A stretch of 64,000 nucleotides of DNA, taken from assembly GCA_018240405.1 (NCBI GenBank), contig JAFEFW010000643.1:1-64000 (forward strand). Direction: 5' to 3'. Source of the stretch: Pseudomonadota bacterium (GTDB lineage: Bacteria; Pseudomonadota; Alphaproteobacteria; Acetobacterales; Acetobacteraceae). Positions 36,841-45,620 of the stretch are shown piece after piece. The position numbers were made by a program, and so were the translations under genes. The first letter of the stretch is position 1, and every line of letters begins with the position of its first letter. The notes beneath the pieces were generated by a model. It was not told the DNA's origin and ran no database searches. It was given only the letters and a program-made list of their open reading frames with translations.

Positions 36841-38055
36841 TCAGTCGTTATACGTCATCTTGTTGCAAGGCGGTGTGACCTTGGCCGCTGGGTATGTCGC
36901 GATCACCTTCGGCACCGGTTTACCGGTTTCGTCCTTCTCGACTTTGACGACGAACCCAGGCTGCTCCGCCTGATGATCACAGGCCCGTATTGTGATGGGC
37001 CCTTTGATACTATTGACAGTTAGCCCCTCCAGCGCTGCGCGCAACTTGGCCGCTTCGATGCTGCCCGCCTTCTCAATGCCCGCCTGCATCACGACGCAGG
37101 ACTGGTATTGATCGCCCTCGAACATGTACGGCTCACGTCCATATTCAGCCTTCCACGCGGCAACAAAAGCCTTGTTCTGCGGGTTGTCCAACGTGTTCGG
37201 ATAGCGGGAGCCACCGACGAGGCCGAGGGAGGCATCTCCTGTGGCCTGCAGCACCATTTCGTCCACCAGCTCGGTCAGCATCGTCACTTTGTCACCTAGA
37301 CGGTATTGTTTTGCTTGAGACAAAAACGCGTTGTAGTCGTCACCCGACAGCACCAGGTAGACGGCATCCGCGCCCGATTGCCGAATTTTCGTGATGTAGG
37401 TGGAAAAATCCTTAGTCCCCATCGGCGAATAAACGTCGCCGATGAAATTGCGCCCCGCCTTCTTCACCTCATCCTTAAAAACATCGATGGAGTTGTGGCC
37501 CCAGGCGTAGTCCATGCCTAGCGCATAGAAAGATTTCAGGGAGGAATCCCGGAGCCACAAGGCCACAGTGCGCGTGCCCATCGGTCCCGAAACATTCGGA
37601 CGGAAGAAGTTCGGTACCAGAGACTCGCCAGTCAACCGGCCGTCCCCGTTGTCGCCAGAGACGAAGATCGCGTCCCACTCCGCAAGCTTCGGCACCGTCG
37701 CCAGCGCCTCGTTGGAGGCAGCGATGGCGGTCAGGAGACGGACACCATCGCGCTCCACCATCTCCTGCGCCTTGCGCACGGTGGTGGCGGGATTGCCCCC
37801 GGTGTCCTCGATCAGGAGCTGGATTGGCCGCCCACCCAGCAGGCCGCCTTTTGCATTGACCTGCTTAGCCCAGAATTCACAGGCGCGGCGCAATTGCCCG
37901 CCGACGCTGCCAACCGGGCCGGTCAGCGCGAGGGGCATGCCGACCTTGATCGGGTCTGCGGCGGCGGAGGCGGGACGGATGACGACGGGCGCGGTGGCCG
38001 CAGCGGCAGCGGTCTGCAGAATCGTACGGCGTGTCAGGCCGGCGCGTGGCGGCAT
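36841..38055 (-). CDS. livK: Branched-chain amino acid-type substrate-binding protein LivK
   Basis: A 404-residue periplasmic protein. I start it at ATG 38055, directly after GGGGAGGA, rather than 26 codons upstream. The signal peptide carries a twin-arginine (GLTRRTILQTAAAAATAPVV), suggesting Tat export. The mature protein opens PIKVGMPLALTGPVGSVGGQ and NAKGGLLGGRPIQLLIEDT, as in Peripla_BP_6. Such binding proteins feed Liv permeases with branched-chain or other amino acids, amides or aromatic acids; the ligand is not fixed by sequence. First gene of the operon. Confidence 0.92.
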   Translation of the reverse strand: MPPRAGLTRRTILQTAAAAATAPVVIRPASAAADPIKVGMPLALTGPVGSVGGQLRRACEFWAKQVNAKGGLLGGRPIQLLIEDTGGNPATTVRKAQEMVERDGVRLLTAIAASNEALATVPKLAEWDAIFVSGDNGDGRLTGESLVPNFFRPNVSGPMGTRTVALWLRDSSLKSFYALGMDYAWGHNSIDVFKDEVKKAGRNFIGDVYSPMGTKDFSTYITKIRQSGADAVYLVLSGDDYNAFLSQAKQYRLGDKVTMLTELVDEMVLQATGDASLGLVGGSRYPNTLDNPQNKAFVAAWKAEYGREPYMFEGDQYQSCVVMQAGIEKAGSIEAAKLRAALEGLTVNSIKGPITIRACDHQAEQPGFVVKVEKDETGKPVPKVIATYPAAKVTPPCNKMTYND

Positions 38056-38251
38056 GTTGATCCTCCCCGGTTGGTGAGCGCTTGGACGTGTTTGTGCGAC
38101 GAGGAAGCTACGGCGAGACATTCGTGGTGGCAATGGTCGATGCTGTCAGCAATCGGGCTGCCGGACGATTCGGTAGGCATCACGATGTGGATGCAACGAC
38201 CTCGCGGTCTGCAAGCATGGAGCATTCGCGTTGGCGCGGATGGCACGTAAG

Positions 38252-38275
38252 TCCTGACACTCAAGCCTGTCAGGA
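38252..38275 (-). terminator. 8-bp perfect hairpin downstream of the Na/Pi cotransporter gene
   Basis: TCCTGACA and TGTCAGGA are perfect inverted arms around an 8-nt loop, about 25 bases past the stop of the minus-strand cotransporter gene and upstream of livK. No T-run follows. Either a transcript end for the cotransporter or a regulator site in the liv promoter region. Confidence 0.4.
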
Positions 38276-38298
38276 AATGGTGACCACCACCTGACCCA

Positions 38299-39936
38299 TT
38301 ACCGCACCCGGCTCGGCAGCAAATCCCCCTTGCCCTCCAACACCGGATAGGCAGCGGCCGCCACGACGTGCCCGTTCACCCGCTTTAGGTCCCGCAGCGT
38401 ATCCAGGTGCAGCGCGCTGGCGCCCGGGCGCCCTTCGCGCAGTGCCTCGAAATGCGCCGCTGTCGCGTCAGCTTCCAGCGTGCGGAACGCCTCCTTCTCC
38501 GCCACCAGCACACGGGCGGCGCGGTCGTCACCGGTCACCAACAATGAGGCCGCGGCCCGCAGATTGCCAATCAGGCGGTCGATCACACCGCACAGCGAAG
38601 CCGCCTCCTCGGCCGTGAACGGCACCCCGCGCTTTACCTGTTTGCCGACGAGCCCGATCAGACCGCGATCCACCACATCGCCAGCATGTTCCATGTTCGT
38701 GGCAAAGGACAGGATCTCGGCGACCCGGCGATGGTCGGCGTCGTTCATCGCCTCGGCCGGTAGCGATGAAATATAGGCCTTGATCGCCATGTTCAGATTG
38801 TCCAGCACGTCGTCCTGCCGCTTCAGGCCACTCAGTTGCCGCCGGTCCGGACGCTGGATCGCGTCACGCAGCCCTTGCAGCATCACCTCCAGCGCATCCG
38901 CCATGCGTAGCGCCTCGCGTGCCGCAGCGCCCAAAGCCACCGTCGGCACCTCCACGGCCGCGGCATCCAGATACACCGGACGACTTGGATCGGCCGGATC
39001 GACACGCGCAGGCAGCAGGCGGCGCAGCAGCGCGGCGAACGGGCCCAGCAGCGGGAAGAACACGATCGCCAGTGCAATGTTGAAGCCGGTGTGAAAATCG
39101 GCGACGACACGGCTGTTGTCCGGGTCCACTGTGACCAGCCAGGTGCTCAGCGGCCCCAGCACTGCCATACCTACCAGGACGCCAATAATCCGGTTCAGCA
39201 GGTTGCCGATCGGCAGGCGTTTCGCTGCCGGGTCATCGCCCGCGCCACCCTCCAGCACCGGGTTGATCGCCGACCCGAGATTGGCACCCAGCACCAGCGC
39301 AAAGGCCGCCATCGGCGGCACCACGCCTTTGGCGCAGAACGACATCGTCAGCAGCACGACGGCAACGGAGGAATGGGCCGCCCAGGTCAGCCCGGCCCCC
39401 AGGATGACGTCCAGCACCGGCTGAGTCGCCACCGCCCCCAGCAGCAACCGTAAACTCGGCATGTCCTCGTATGGGTCGAGCAGAAAGACGAACTGCCGTA
39501 GCGCCATCAGCATCAGCCCCAGCCCGATCAGCACCCGGCCAAAGTCGCGCGGGGCGGCGGTGGAGCGGCGAAACATCAGCACACCCACCAAAACAAGGGC
39601 TGGCGCCACCTCGGCGACGTTGAACGACAGCACCTGCACGATCAGCGTGGTGCCGACATTGGCGCCGAGCATGACGGCGAGGGCCGGGACGAGGTCGACA
39701 AGGCCGCCGGCGGCAAAGCCGGTCACCATCAGGCCGGTGGCGGTACTGCTCTGCAGGATGGCGGTGATCCCGATGCCAGCAACAAACGCCTGGAACCGAT
39801 TGCGCAGCGCGATGGACAGCACGCCACGCAGCCGCGCCCCGAGGGCGCGCTGGATGCCGGTCTGCACCATGTGCACGCCCCACAGCAGCAGGGCGACGGA
39901 ACCGGCAAGATTTACCAGTGTGATGGAAAATTCCAT
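38299..39936 (-). CDS. Na+/phosphate cotransporter family protein with PhoU-like C-terminus
   Basis: A 545-residue protein. The membrane half carries the two Na/Pi repeats with GITAILQSSTATGLMVTGFA and AAHSSVAVVLLTMSF (QSS-type motifs), plus GANVGTTLI and GANLGSAINP. The cytoplasmic half (about 340-545) is a helical PhoU-like domain. Homologues (NptA/YjbB) move phosphate with sodium, often as exporters in bacteria. ATG 39936 is preceded by GAGGTG. It is monocistronic and not near other phosphate genes. Confidence 0.88.
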   Translation of the reverse strand: MEFSITLVNLAGSVALLLWGVHMVQTGIQRALGARLRGVLSIALRNRFQAFVAGIGITAILQSSTATGLMVTGFAAGGLVDLVPALAVMLGANVGTTLIVQVLSFNVAEVAPALVLVGVLMFRRSTAAPRDFGRVLIGLGLMLMALRQFVFLLDPYEDMPSLRLLLGAVATQPVLDVILGAGLTWAAHSSVAVVLLTMSFCAKGVVPPMAAFALVLGANLGSAINPVLEGGAGDDPAAKRLPIGNLLNRIIGVLVGMAVLGPLSTWLVTVDPDNSRVVADFHTGFNIALAIVFFPLLGPFAALLRRLLPARVDPADPSRPVYLDAAAVEVPTVALGAAAREALRMADALEVMLQGLRDAIQRPDRRQLSGLKRQDDVLDNLNMAIKAYISSLPAEAMNDADHRRVAEILSFATNMEHAGDVVDRGLIGLVGKQVKRGVPFTAEEAASLCGVIDRLIGNLRAAASLLVTGDDRAARVLVAEKEAFRTLEADATAAHFEALREGRPGASALHLDTLRDLKRVNGHVVAAAAYPVLEGKGDLLPSRVR

Positions 39937-40096
39937 GCGCACCTCACGGGGTCGAACCTCCAGCATGGGTTTCCGGGCTCACCGGCTGCAACTCATTTCC
40001 TTCGGCACCCGCCGTAGTGACCGCAAGAACCGGGCTGTTGACTTCGAGGGCAGGCAGATAATGTGACTGACTTGGTGAGTCGGAGGATTCGGTGCC

Positions 40097-40657
40097 ATGG
40101 ACCCTACCGTGCAGCGCTACCACGTATTTGAGACCGCGGGCGGCTTCTGTGGTATCGCGTGGAACGATCTTGGCATCACGCGCTTTCAGTTGCCCACCCG
40201 GAGCGCCGCCGCAACGGAGCGGGCGTTGTTGCGCCGGGTTCCCGACGCGGTCCCGGCGCAGCCAACGCCGGATGTTGAAGACGCCATCGCCGCCGCTTGC
40301 CGGTACTTTGCCGGCGACAGCATCGACTTTTCGGATATCCGGCTCGACTTGAGCGGCCAGGACGCTTTCTTCCTGGAAGTTTACGGCGCGGTACGGCAGG
40401 TCCGCTGGGGCGAGACGACCACCTATGGGACGGTGGCCAAAGCCATCGGCCGCGGCCCGGAAACAGCGCGCGATGTTGGTCAGGCGATGGCGCGGAACCC
40501 GGTGCCGCTGATCATACCCTGCCACCGGGTGCTGGCGGCCGGCGGCAAGGTCGGCGGCTTCTCGGCGCCTGGCGGCACCGACGCGAAGCAGCGGATGCTG
40601 CAGTTGGAGGGCGTTCAGGTCGCGCCAGTCCGGGCCCAACAAGCGTTCTCGTTCTAG
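40097..40657 (+). CDS. ogt: Methylated-DNA-[protein]-cysteine S-methyltransferase
   Basis: A 186-residue Ogt/AGT protein. The active-site motif is IIPCHRV with acceptor Cys142; the HTH and Arg finger lie in TTYGTVAKAIGRGPETARDVG, followed by GKVGGFS. It removes alkyl groups from O6-guanine in a suicide reaction. CGGAGG precedes the ATG by about ten bases. It is divergent from the Na/Pi gene. The Ada-like regulator at 45.6 kb lacks this domain, so the two may be functionally linked though not adjacent. Confidence 0.93.
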   Translation: MDPTVQRYHVFETAGGFCGIAWNDLGITRFQLPTRSAAATERALLRRVPDAVPAQPTPDVEDAIAAACRYFAGDSIDFSDIRLDLSGQDAFFLEVYGAVRQVRWGETTTYGTVAKAIGRGPETARDVGQAMARNPVPLIIPCHRVLAAGGKVGGFSAPGGTDAKQRMLQLEGVQVAPVRAQQAFSF

Positions 40658-40764
40658 GTCACGCCGGCCGGGCGTCGAGGGTTCGAACCCCATGGTCGGC
40701 GGCGGGGCCGGGCGCCGCAGCCTGCGCCCGCTCTCCGGCGCACCGCCATGCCGCGCGGGGAAGC

Positions 40765-40941
40765 TTAGGCCGCCTTCCTGGCAAGGCGGTCCGCCGCGGC
40801 CACCGCATCGCCCCAAACCAGATCGTTGACGGATGACACAGCACTCACCGGCGTCAGCCGCACCGTATGGTCCTCGTCCGGTGACACATCGTCAAAGACA
40901 ATTCCGGCCGCGGCCAGCGCGGCATCGTGCAGATCACTCAT
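40765..40941 (-). CDS. Small protein, 58 residues, second gene of a tiny operon
   Basis: The frame from ATG 40941 to TAA 40765 encodes an acidic, Ala-rich protein: it opens MSDLHDAALAAAGIVFDDVS, is rich in Asp, Val and Ala, and ends RLARKAA. It begins one base after the stop of the small gene upstream (TGACATG). There is no signal peptide, membrane span or known domain. The close packing suggests a two-gene unit; a toxin-antitoxin, leader-peptide or modifier role cannot be told apart. It does not match any family I know. Confidence 0.5.
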   Translation of the reverse strand: MSDLHDAALAAAGIVFDDVSPDEDHTVRLTPVSAVSSVNDLVWGDAVAAADRLARKAA

Positions 40942-40942
40942 G

Positions 40943-41146
40943 TCAGTGCATCCTTGTTGGTACGGATTCGAGCCATGCCGCTACATCCAGTGCCCGAGCG
41001 ACCTCGCCATTGAGGGGCGAAGGCTCGATCGTGCCCAGCACGTCGAACGGGATCGCGCTTTGTGCATGGGCCTTGACCAATGCCAGAAGCAGCGTCTTGG
41101 CCTCAAGTGTCGGCAGATAGGTGTCCAACATGTCGGGCAGCATCAT
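40943..41146 (-). CDS. Small protein, about 67 residues, first gene of a tiny operon
   Basis: A frame with an excellent ribosome-binding site (CGGAGGAG) before tandem starts GTG ATG ATG (41149, 41146, 41143). The product begins MMLPDMLDTYLPTLEAKTLL and has a helical, Leu/Ala-rich N-terminal half, then a PFDVLGTIEPSPLNGEVARA region. No signal peptide or membrane helix. It is followed after one base by the 58-residue gene, so the two are likely co-translated. No family recognised. Confidence 0.55.
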   Translation of the reverse strand: MMLPDMLDTYLPTLEAKTLLLALVKAHAQSAIPFDVLGTIEPSPLNGEVARALDVAAWLESVPTRMH

Positions 41147-41403
41147 CACTCCTCCGAAAGCGAAGCAGACAGAACAAGTTCGTCCGCACCATGCCGGGAT
41201 TCAGGAAACCGGACTGTGAACCAGTTCACACGGCGCGACGCTCTGATTTGCCGGTAGCGTGCCTTGGTCACGTGCCGGACTGAAGCCTGATCGCAAATCA
41301 CATGACGCAATAACTGTAGTCACCGCAGGCATGACTTCGATCGCTGTCAAAGATCGGCACGGCCTGGCCGGCTCTGCGGAAAGCGGGTTCCACGACCCTA
41401 GAA

Positions 41404-41703
41404 TTACGAATTGGCCGGTTCACTCGGCTTAATATACAGGCGCCTGAGTGCCTCGGAGACGGATTTGAACCGTATCTGCCGGCCCGGCATCGGCTGCGCG
41501 AAGACTGTATCCTGATCGCGCCACATCAAAAGGAAGCAGGCTCCGGCTTCGCTGAAGGCAATGACTTCCTCGTACTCCTCGTCGTCAACGCCGTGGTCGA
41601 GACGGATATCCAGGCGGATATCGTTACGATCCGCCCAGCTCCGGACCGCCATGAGGTCGGCGATATCGAAGGCCAGGCCTTTCATTGTGCGGCCCCCGCT
41701 CAT
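41404..41703 (-). CDS. Conserved hypothetical protein, 93-99 residues
   Basis: An acidic, soluble protein. The body starts MKGLAFDIADLMAVRSWADR and has IRLDIRLDHGVDDEEYEEVI and CFLLMWRDQDTVFAQPMPGR, ending in a helix FKSVSEALRRLYI. The alternating strand-helix pattern and absence of motifs place it among uncharacterised small alphaproteobacterial proteins. ATG 41703 overlaps the stop of the 39-residue ORF upstream as ATGA; an internal ATG at 41685 is the alternative start. Function unknown. Confidence 0.6.
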   Translation of the reverse strand: MSGGRTMKGLAFDIADLMAVRSWADRNDIRLDIRLDHGVDDEEYEEVIAFSEAGACFLLMWRDQDTVFAQPMPGRQIRFKSVSEALRRLYIKPSEPANS

Positions 41704-41819
41704 GGCACGCAGACCCCGGCCCAGGTGGTGAGAAGACCAGCGATGATGAGCACGGCGTTCAAAGTGGCGCGCCAGCCAGGCGTTCTCGGCTCGACGCGCA
41801 TCGAAGCGTAATTGCGCAT
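41700..41819 (-). CDS. Small single-span membrane peptide, 39 residues
   Basis: From ATG 41819 the frame opens MRNYASMRVEPRTPGWRATL, then a hydrophobic helix NAVLIIAGLLTTWAGVCVP to the stop. It overlaps the next gene by four bases (ATGA), which supports its being translated. Such peptides can be membrane toxins, regulators or subunits; nothing specific can be said. Too short for confident prediction. Confidence 0.45.
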   Translation of the reverse strand: MRNYASMRVEPRTPGWRATLNAVLIIAGLLTTWAGVCVP

Positions 41820-42486
41820 GGGGACACCGTTGCTGATACCGGGCGATCCTCGTGCCCGAAGCTTGAAAGAAGCCGCGGAGAGCGCTGCTCCCCGCGGCAG
41901 TTCAAGTTTGGGGAGGAACGCAGCCTTCATATCTCACGAGCTGTTCAACAGTCAGTTGGGGAATATACGTAGCTGTGATCACAATAATGATACAGGATCG
42001 CACTGTGTCTCATGGCGACCGACTATCAACGCCGCGTCTCACCTTCCATGCACTGGTGCGTCGCAGAATGCGAACTTGACAAGACAGGCCTAGCATTTTC
42101 GTGAGCAACATGTGCTATGGCTATCAGAGCCTGACGTACCGGCCGCAAGCCATAGCGACACGAGCAGGAAGTCTTCGCTCAGCCTTACGAAACACAACAA
42201 TAGTATTGTGTACGTAACGTTAAAGTGATGGTGTCGCCGCCATTTCGATGCCTGCCGAAGGCTGTCACGCTGGTCGCTGCCGGGTCCGTTGCGGCACGAG
42301 GTGCGGGTCACCGGCAGCGTTCCGTTGTGTCGATGGCCGGCCGCCCGTCATCACAAACGGGACCTGACCAGCCGGTAGGTAGCGCTGAGTCGATTATATC
42401 CGCCACGGTTGATAGCGCGAAAATCGTGGGATTAAACCGCCTACCTCGTCGCCATCGTCGCCGTCAGGCGGTGGCACCGCGTCCGA
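41820..42486. other. AT-richer intergenic stretch of about 670 bp
   Basis: No credible gene. Base composition drops well below that of its neighbours from about 41940 to 42230. It contains TGTGATCACA (41974-41983), an inverted repeat GCTATGGCT/AGCCATAGC (42114-42122 and 42148-42156), and an ACACAA/TTGTGT pair around 42192-42211. These may be regulator sites or remains of foreign DNA. Frames on both strands are short and overlapping. Confidence 0.45.
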
Positions 42487-43638
42487 TCATTTCGCCGGAA
42501 CCCGTTGGTCGAAGCGGCGCTGCAGCACCTCGCTGGCGATCATTACGCGGTGAATGTCGGAGGTGCCACCGGCCACGGTATAAGGCCGCACCATGCGGTA
42601 CATCCACTCCAGCGGCATCTCCTGTGACATGCCGGTCGCGCCGAACATCTGCATCGCCTGGTCGGTGACATAGACGGCCGCCTCGGTCGCCGCGACCTTC
42701 GCCATGGACGACTCCAGCCGCGACGCCGTGCCGTCGGCATCGACGCAAGCCTTGTAGACCAACCAGCGCGCCTGCTCGAGGCGCAGGCACATATCGGCGA
42801 TGCGCCCCTGCACCAACTGGAACTCGGCAATCGGGCGGCCGAACTGCTTGCGTTCGTTGGCGTAATCGCAGGCCATTTCAAAGGCCGCCTGCGCTACCCC
42901 AATTGCCCAGGCGCCTGCGGCCGTGCGCTCCAGGCTGTAGCTGCCCATCAACTTGCGGAAGGCATTGCCCTCGAACAGCACGTTCTCCCGCGGGATTGTT
43001 GCGTTGTCGAAGAACAACTCGTGCCAGATGTTGCCGCCCATGTGGTGGTGCGGCTTGCTGATTGTCAGGCCGGGCGTGTCGCGGTCGAGGATCACCGCGC
43101 CAATGCCGCCTGTGCCGGGGCCGAAACGGCAGAACAGCAGGATATGGTCGTTCACGCCGGCATTGCTGCAGAACGTCTTGGCGCCGTTGATCCGGCAGAC
43201 ATCGCCGTCGATCGCGGCGCGTGTCGTCAGGTCGGTCAGCGCGGTGCCGGCGCCGGGTTCGGACAGCGAAATGGACCAGGCTTCTTCGCCGCGCAGGATC
43301 GGCGGCAGGTAGCGGGCCTTCTGGTCTTCGTTGCCCCAGCGGGCGATGAACATGCCGGGTCCGGCGATCGCCATCACCGCCGCCGCGCCGGTGCGCGGGC
43401 AGGCATGGGCAATGCGCTCGATCGCCAGGATGCCGGAGATGGCGGATTTCCCAGCGCCGCCGACCTCTTCCGGCAGGCAGATACCCAGCACACCCAGCTC
43501 GCCCAGGACACGCATGTTCTCGATCGGGCGACGGTGCGAGTCGCGGTCGTCGTAGGCTTTCGGGCGGAACTGTTCCATCGCGACGCGGTCGATCATCTCG
43601 ACCAGATCGCGGTCTTCGTCCGACAGGCTGAATTTCAT
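42487..43638 (-). CDS. Acyl-CoA dehydrogenase family protein
   Basis: A 383-residue flavoenzyme with N-terminal helical, middle beta (WSISLSEPGAGTALTDL, FAD-binding) and C-terminal helical domains (ERKQFGRPIAEFQLVQG). The C-terminal loop that holds the catalytic Glu in short/medium-chain enzymes (EGTSE) reads AGGTSDIHR, so that Glu is absent. Glu237 in SLERTAAGAWAIG matches the helix-G base of isovaleryl-CoA and long-chain dehydrogenases and probably takes its place. It introduces a 2,3 double bond into an acyl-CoA, passing electrons to ETF. It is monocistronic. Confidence 0.9.
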   Translation of the reverse strand: MKFSLSDEDRDLVEMIDRVAMEQFRPKAYDDRDSHRRPIENMRVLGELGVLGICLPEEVGGAGKSAISGILAIERIAHACPRTGAAAVMAIAGPGMFIARWGNEDQKARYLPPILRGEEAWSISLSEPGAGTALTDLTTRAAIDGDVCRINGAKTFCSNAGVNDHILLFCRFGPGTGGIGAVILDRDTPGLTISKPHHHMGGNIWHELFFDNATIPRENVLFEGNAFRKLMGSYSLERTAAGAWAIGVAQAAFEMACDYANERKQFGRPIAEFQLVQGRIADMCLRLEQARWLVYKACVDADGTASRLESSMAKVAATEAAVYVTDQAMQMFGATGMSQEMPLEWMYRMVRPYTVAGGTSDIHRVMIASEVLQRRFDQRVPAK

Positions 43639-44006
43639 GGCGCCCTCCCCTGGTGGTTGGGAGGATCAGAGGCGGGTTCCGGTTTCGACGCAAGCCGCAG
43701 CAGCACGCGCGGCCGATTGAGCGGCGGAGCGACGCAGATGGGCGGAAGTGTGGACTTGGCCCCAGCTTTCAATCCGTTGAAACAACGAGAACCACGAACT
43801 ACCGTCGAGGCGCGCTCCCGCTGTGCCGCGCTGAAGCAATTACGGCGCCGTCTGAAATAATATCTTGGCTGGCCGCCGCCGGCGACAAGGGCGGCGTGGC
43901 ATGAACTTCATTCTCGTTCTACTTTCGCATTAATATCGCGTCACTTGCCGTCGGCACCTGCTGCGCCACGGGCCCCCGCATCAGCGATTGACGAGGGGCA
44001 CTGCGC
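43639..44006. other. Intergenic stretch of about 370 bp
   Basis: No gene with coding support. It contains the acyl-CoA dehydrogenase promoter region and an AT-rich patch (CGCATTAATATCGCG, about 43927-43941). I see no RNA gene or strong hairpin. Confidence 0.4.
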
Positions 44007-44909
44007 TCAGGCGGTCCGGCGCCGCACCGGACCGCCGGCCACCACATAGACACCGGCCGAGATGACAATGATCGCGGCCCAGTCGGCAGCGTCCGGCCAT
44101 TCGCCGAGGACCGGGATCGCCAGCAAAGCGGTCAGCGCCGGCGTCAGGGCAACGAAGGCGGCCCCGCCCGTGGCCCCGAGCAGGCCGACAACGCGGCCGT
44201 AGAACAACAAGGCAACGATCGCGGTCAGGACGCCCTGGACGATCGCCTGCAGCGCAATGTCAGGCCAGGGCGCCGAGAACACGCGGACACCGGACAATGC
44301 CGCATAGATCGGGACGTAAAGCACCAGCGACCCGACAGCGGCGATGGCGGCGGCATGAAGTCCGCCAAGCAATGCGCGGCGCATCGCCACCGTGTAGCCT
44401 GCCCAGGCCAGGCCTGCGAGCAGGAACAGACCGTCGCCGATCCATTGTCCTGGCGCGGATGCGCCGCCGCGGCTCCATACGATCACCGCCGCACCCATAG
44501 TGATCAGGGCAAGGCCGGCCCGCTTGAGGACCGGCAACGGCTCCCTCAGGACGATAGCCGCCAGCACCGCGACCATCAGCGGCATGACGCCGGGAAACAA
44601 GGCGCCGCCATGAGCGGCCGGCGCAAACAGCAGGCCTGCGTTCACCAGCAGCACCATGGGTGCGCCGCAGCCGGCAATGACCGCCACCACACCAATCCAG
44701 CTAAGCCGGTCGGCCACTATGCCTCGCTTCAACAGATATGGCAGCAGCAGAATTCCCGCGACGGAGAAGCGGATTGCCGCCACGTCCCAGGGTGTGAGGC
44801 TGGTCTGCACCCCGAGACGGGACACCACGATGAACGCTGCCCAAATGCAGGCCGCAGCCAGGCCGTACAGCGTGCCTGCCGCGTAGGATAAGCCGGTCCG
44901 GCTGTTCAT
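44007..44909 (-). CDS. EamA/DMT-family transporter
   Basis: A 300-residue protein with ten hydrophobic helices in two EamA repeats (AGTLYGLAAACIWAAFIVVS and WIGDGLFLLAGLAWAGYTVA). Members export amino acids or metabolites from the cytoplasm; the substrate is unknown. It lies 13 bases after the thioesterase gene, so the two are probably one transcript. Ordinary length and layout. Confidence 0.88.
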   Translation of the reverse strand: MNSRTGLSYAAGTLYGLAAACIWAAFIVVSRLGVQTSLTPWDVAAIRFSVAGILLLPYLLKRGIVADRLSWIGVVAVIAGCGAPMVLLVNAGLLFAPAAHGGALFPGVMPLMVAVLAAIVLREPLPVLKRAGLALITMGAAVIVWSRGGASAPGQWIGDGLFLLAGLAWAGYTVAMRRALLGGLHAAAIAAVGSLVLYVPIYAALSGVRVFSAPWPDIALQAIVQGVLTAIVALLFYGRVVGLLGATGGAAFVALTPALTALLAIPVLGEWPDAADWAAIIVISAGVYVVAGGPVRRRTA

Positions 44910-44922
44910 GTCCCGCAGGACG

Positions 44923-45405
44923 TCAGAGATCGAAGATCAGGCATGTTGTCGTGCCATAGGCCAACAACCGCCCGCTTTGGTCCACAAGCCGACCCTCGGC
45001 GGTTCCGACACGCCGCCCCCGGCTGAGGACAGTGCCTTCCGCCCTGATCACCCCGGTTTCCGTGGTAATCGGCCGGACCAGGGAGATCTTGAATTCCAGC
45101 GTTGTCTGCGCCAGGCCCTGTTCCAGGGTCGATTCGATTGCAAGGCCCATGCAACTGTCCAGTAGCGTCGCCGAGAAGCCGCCATGGACGGTGCCCGCCG
45201 GGTTGAGCAGCGTAGCGTTGGGATACGCAACGATGACCACCCGTCCCGCGTCGGCCTCGGTCACATCATAGCCGAGTGTCTGCGCAATCGTGTTCAGCGG
45301 CAGCGTCCCATCGGCAATCCCACGCACGAACGCAAGGCCGGCCATGGCCCTGCGCTCTGCTGCGTCAACGGTGCCGTAGGTTCGTTTGCCGATACGGTCC
45401 AACAT
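44923..45405 (-). CDS. PaaI-type hot-dog thioesterase
   Basis: A 160-residue hot-dog-fold protein. The catalytic region is NPAGTVHGGFSATLLDSCMG (helix with HGG), and later strands are TTLEFKISLVRPIT and VLSRGRRVGTAEGRL. Such enzymes hydrolyse acyl- or phenylacetyl-CoA esters in the cytoplasm. I start it at ATG 45405; the frame stays open to 45642 without coding character. It is upstream of the EamA gene and divergent from the Ada-like gene. Confidence 0.88.
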   Translation of the reverse strand: MLDRIGKRTYGTVDAAERRAMAGLAFVRGIADGTLPLNTIAQTLGYDVTEADAGRVVIVAYPNATLLNPAGTVHGGFSATLLDSCMGLAIESTLEQGLAQTTLEFKISLVRPITTETGVIRAEGTVLSRGRRVGTAEGRLVDQSGRLLAYGTTTCLIFDL

Positions 45406-45620
45406 TGGTTTCCAACCCACCTTGTTACGCAAAGGCCACGCCGATACGCATACGCCCGGTTCGCGCTCCTGCGGTCCCGTTCTACTGTCGTGCCCGAGGT
45501 GAGGCTGGCAGAATTCGGACCTCATCGGCAGCTTGCAATCGTTTGATCTTGCGAACTCGCCCGCGCCGGTCCTAGCTGGGGCTGCTCGCCTCGCAGCGAT
45601 TTCTGGAGGGCGTCGCCTCG

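Noticed and set aside
40670-40720. GGTTCGAACCC resembling a tRNA T-loop
   Set aside because: No matching acceptor stem, D-arm or anticodon arm is found on either strand around it.
39944-40816. 290-residue minus-strand ORF over the methyltransferase gene
   Set aside because: It is the reverse-frame shadow of the ogt gene, which has an intact PCHRV active site and a good ribosome-binding site.
41974-41983. TGTGATCACA as a CRP/FNR site
   Set aside because: The half-sites are fused without the 6-nt spacer of CRP sites, and no gene starts nearby.
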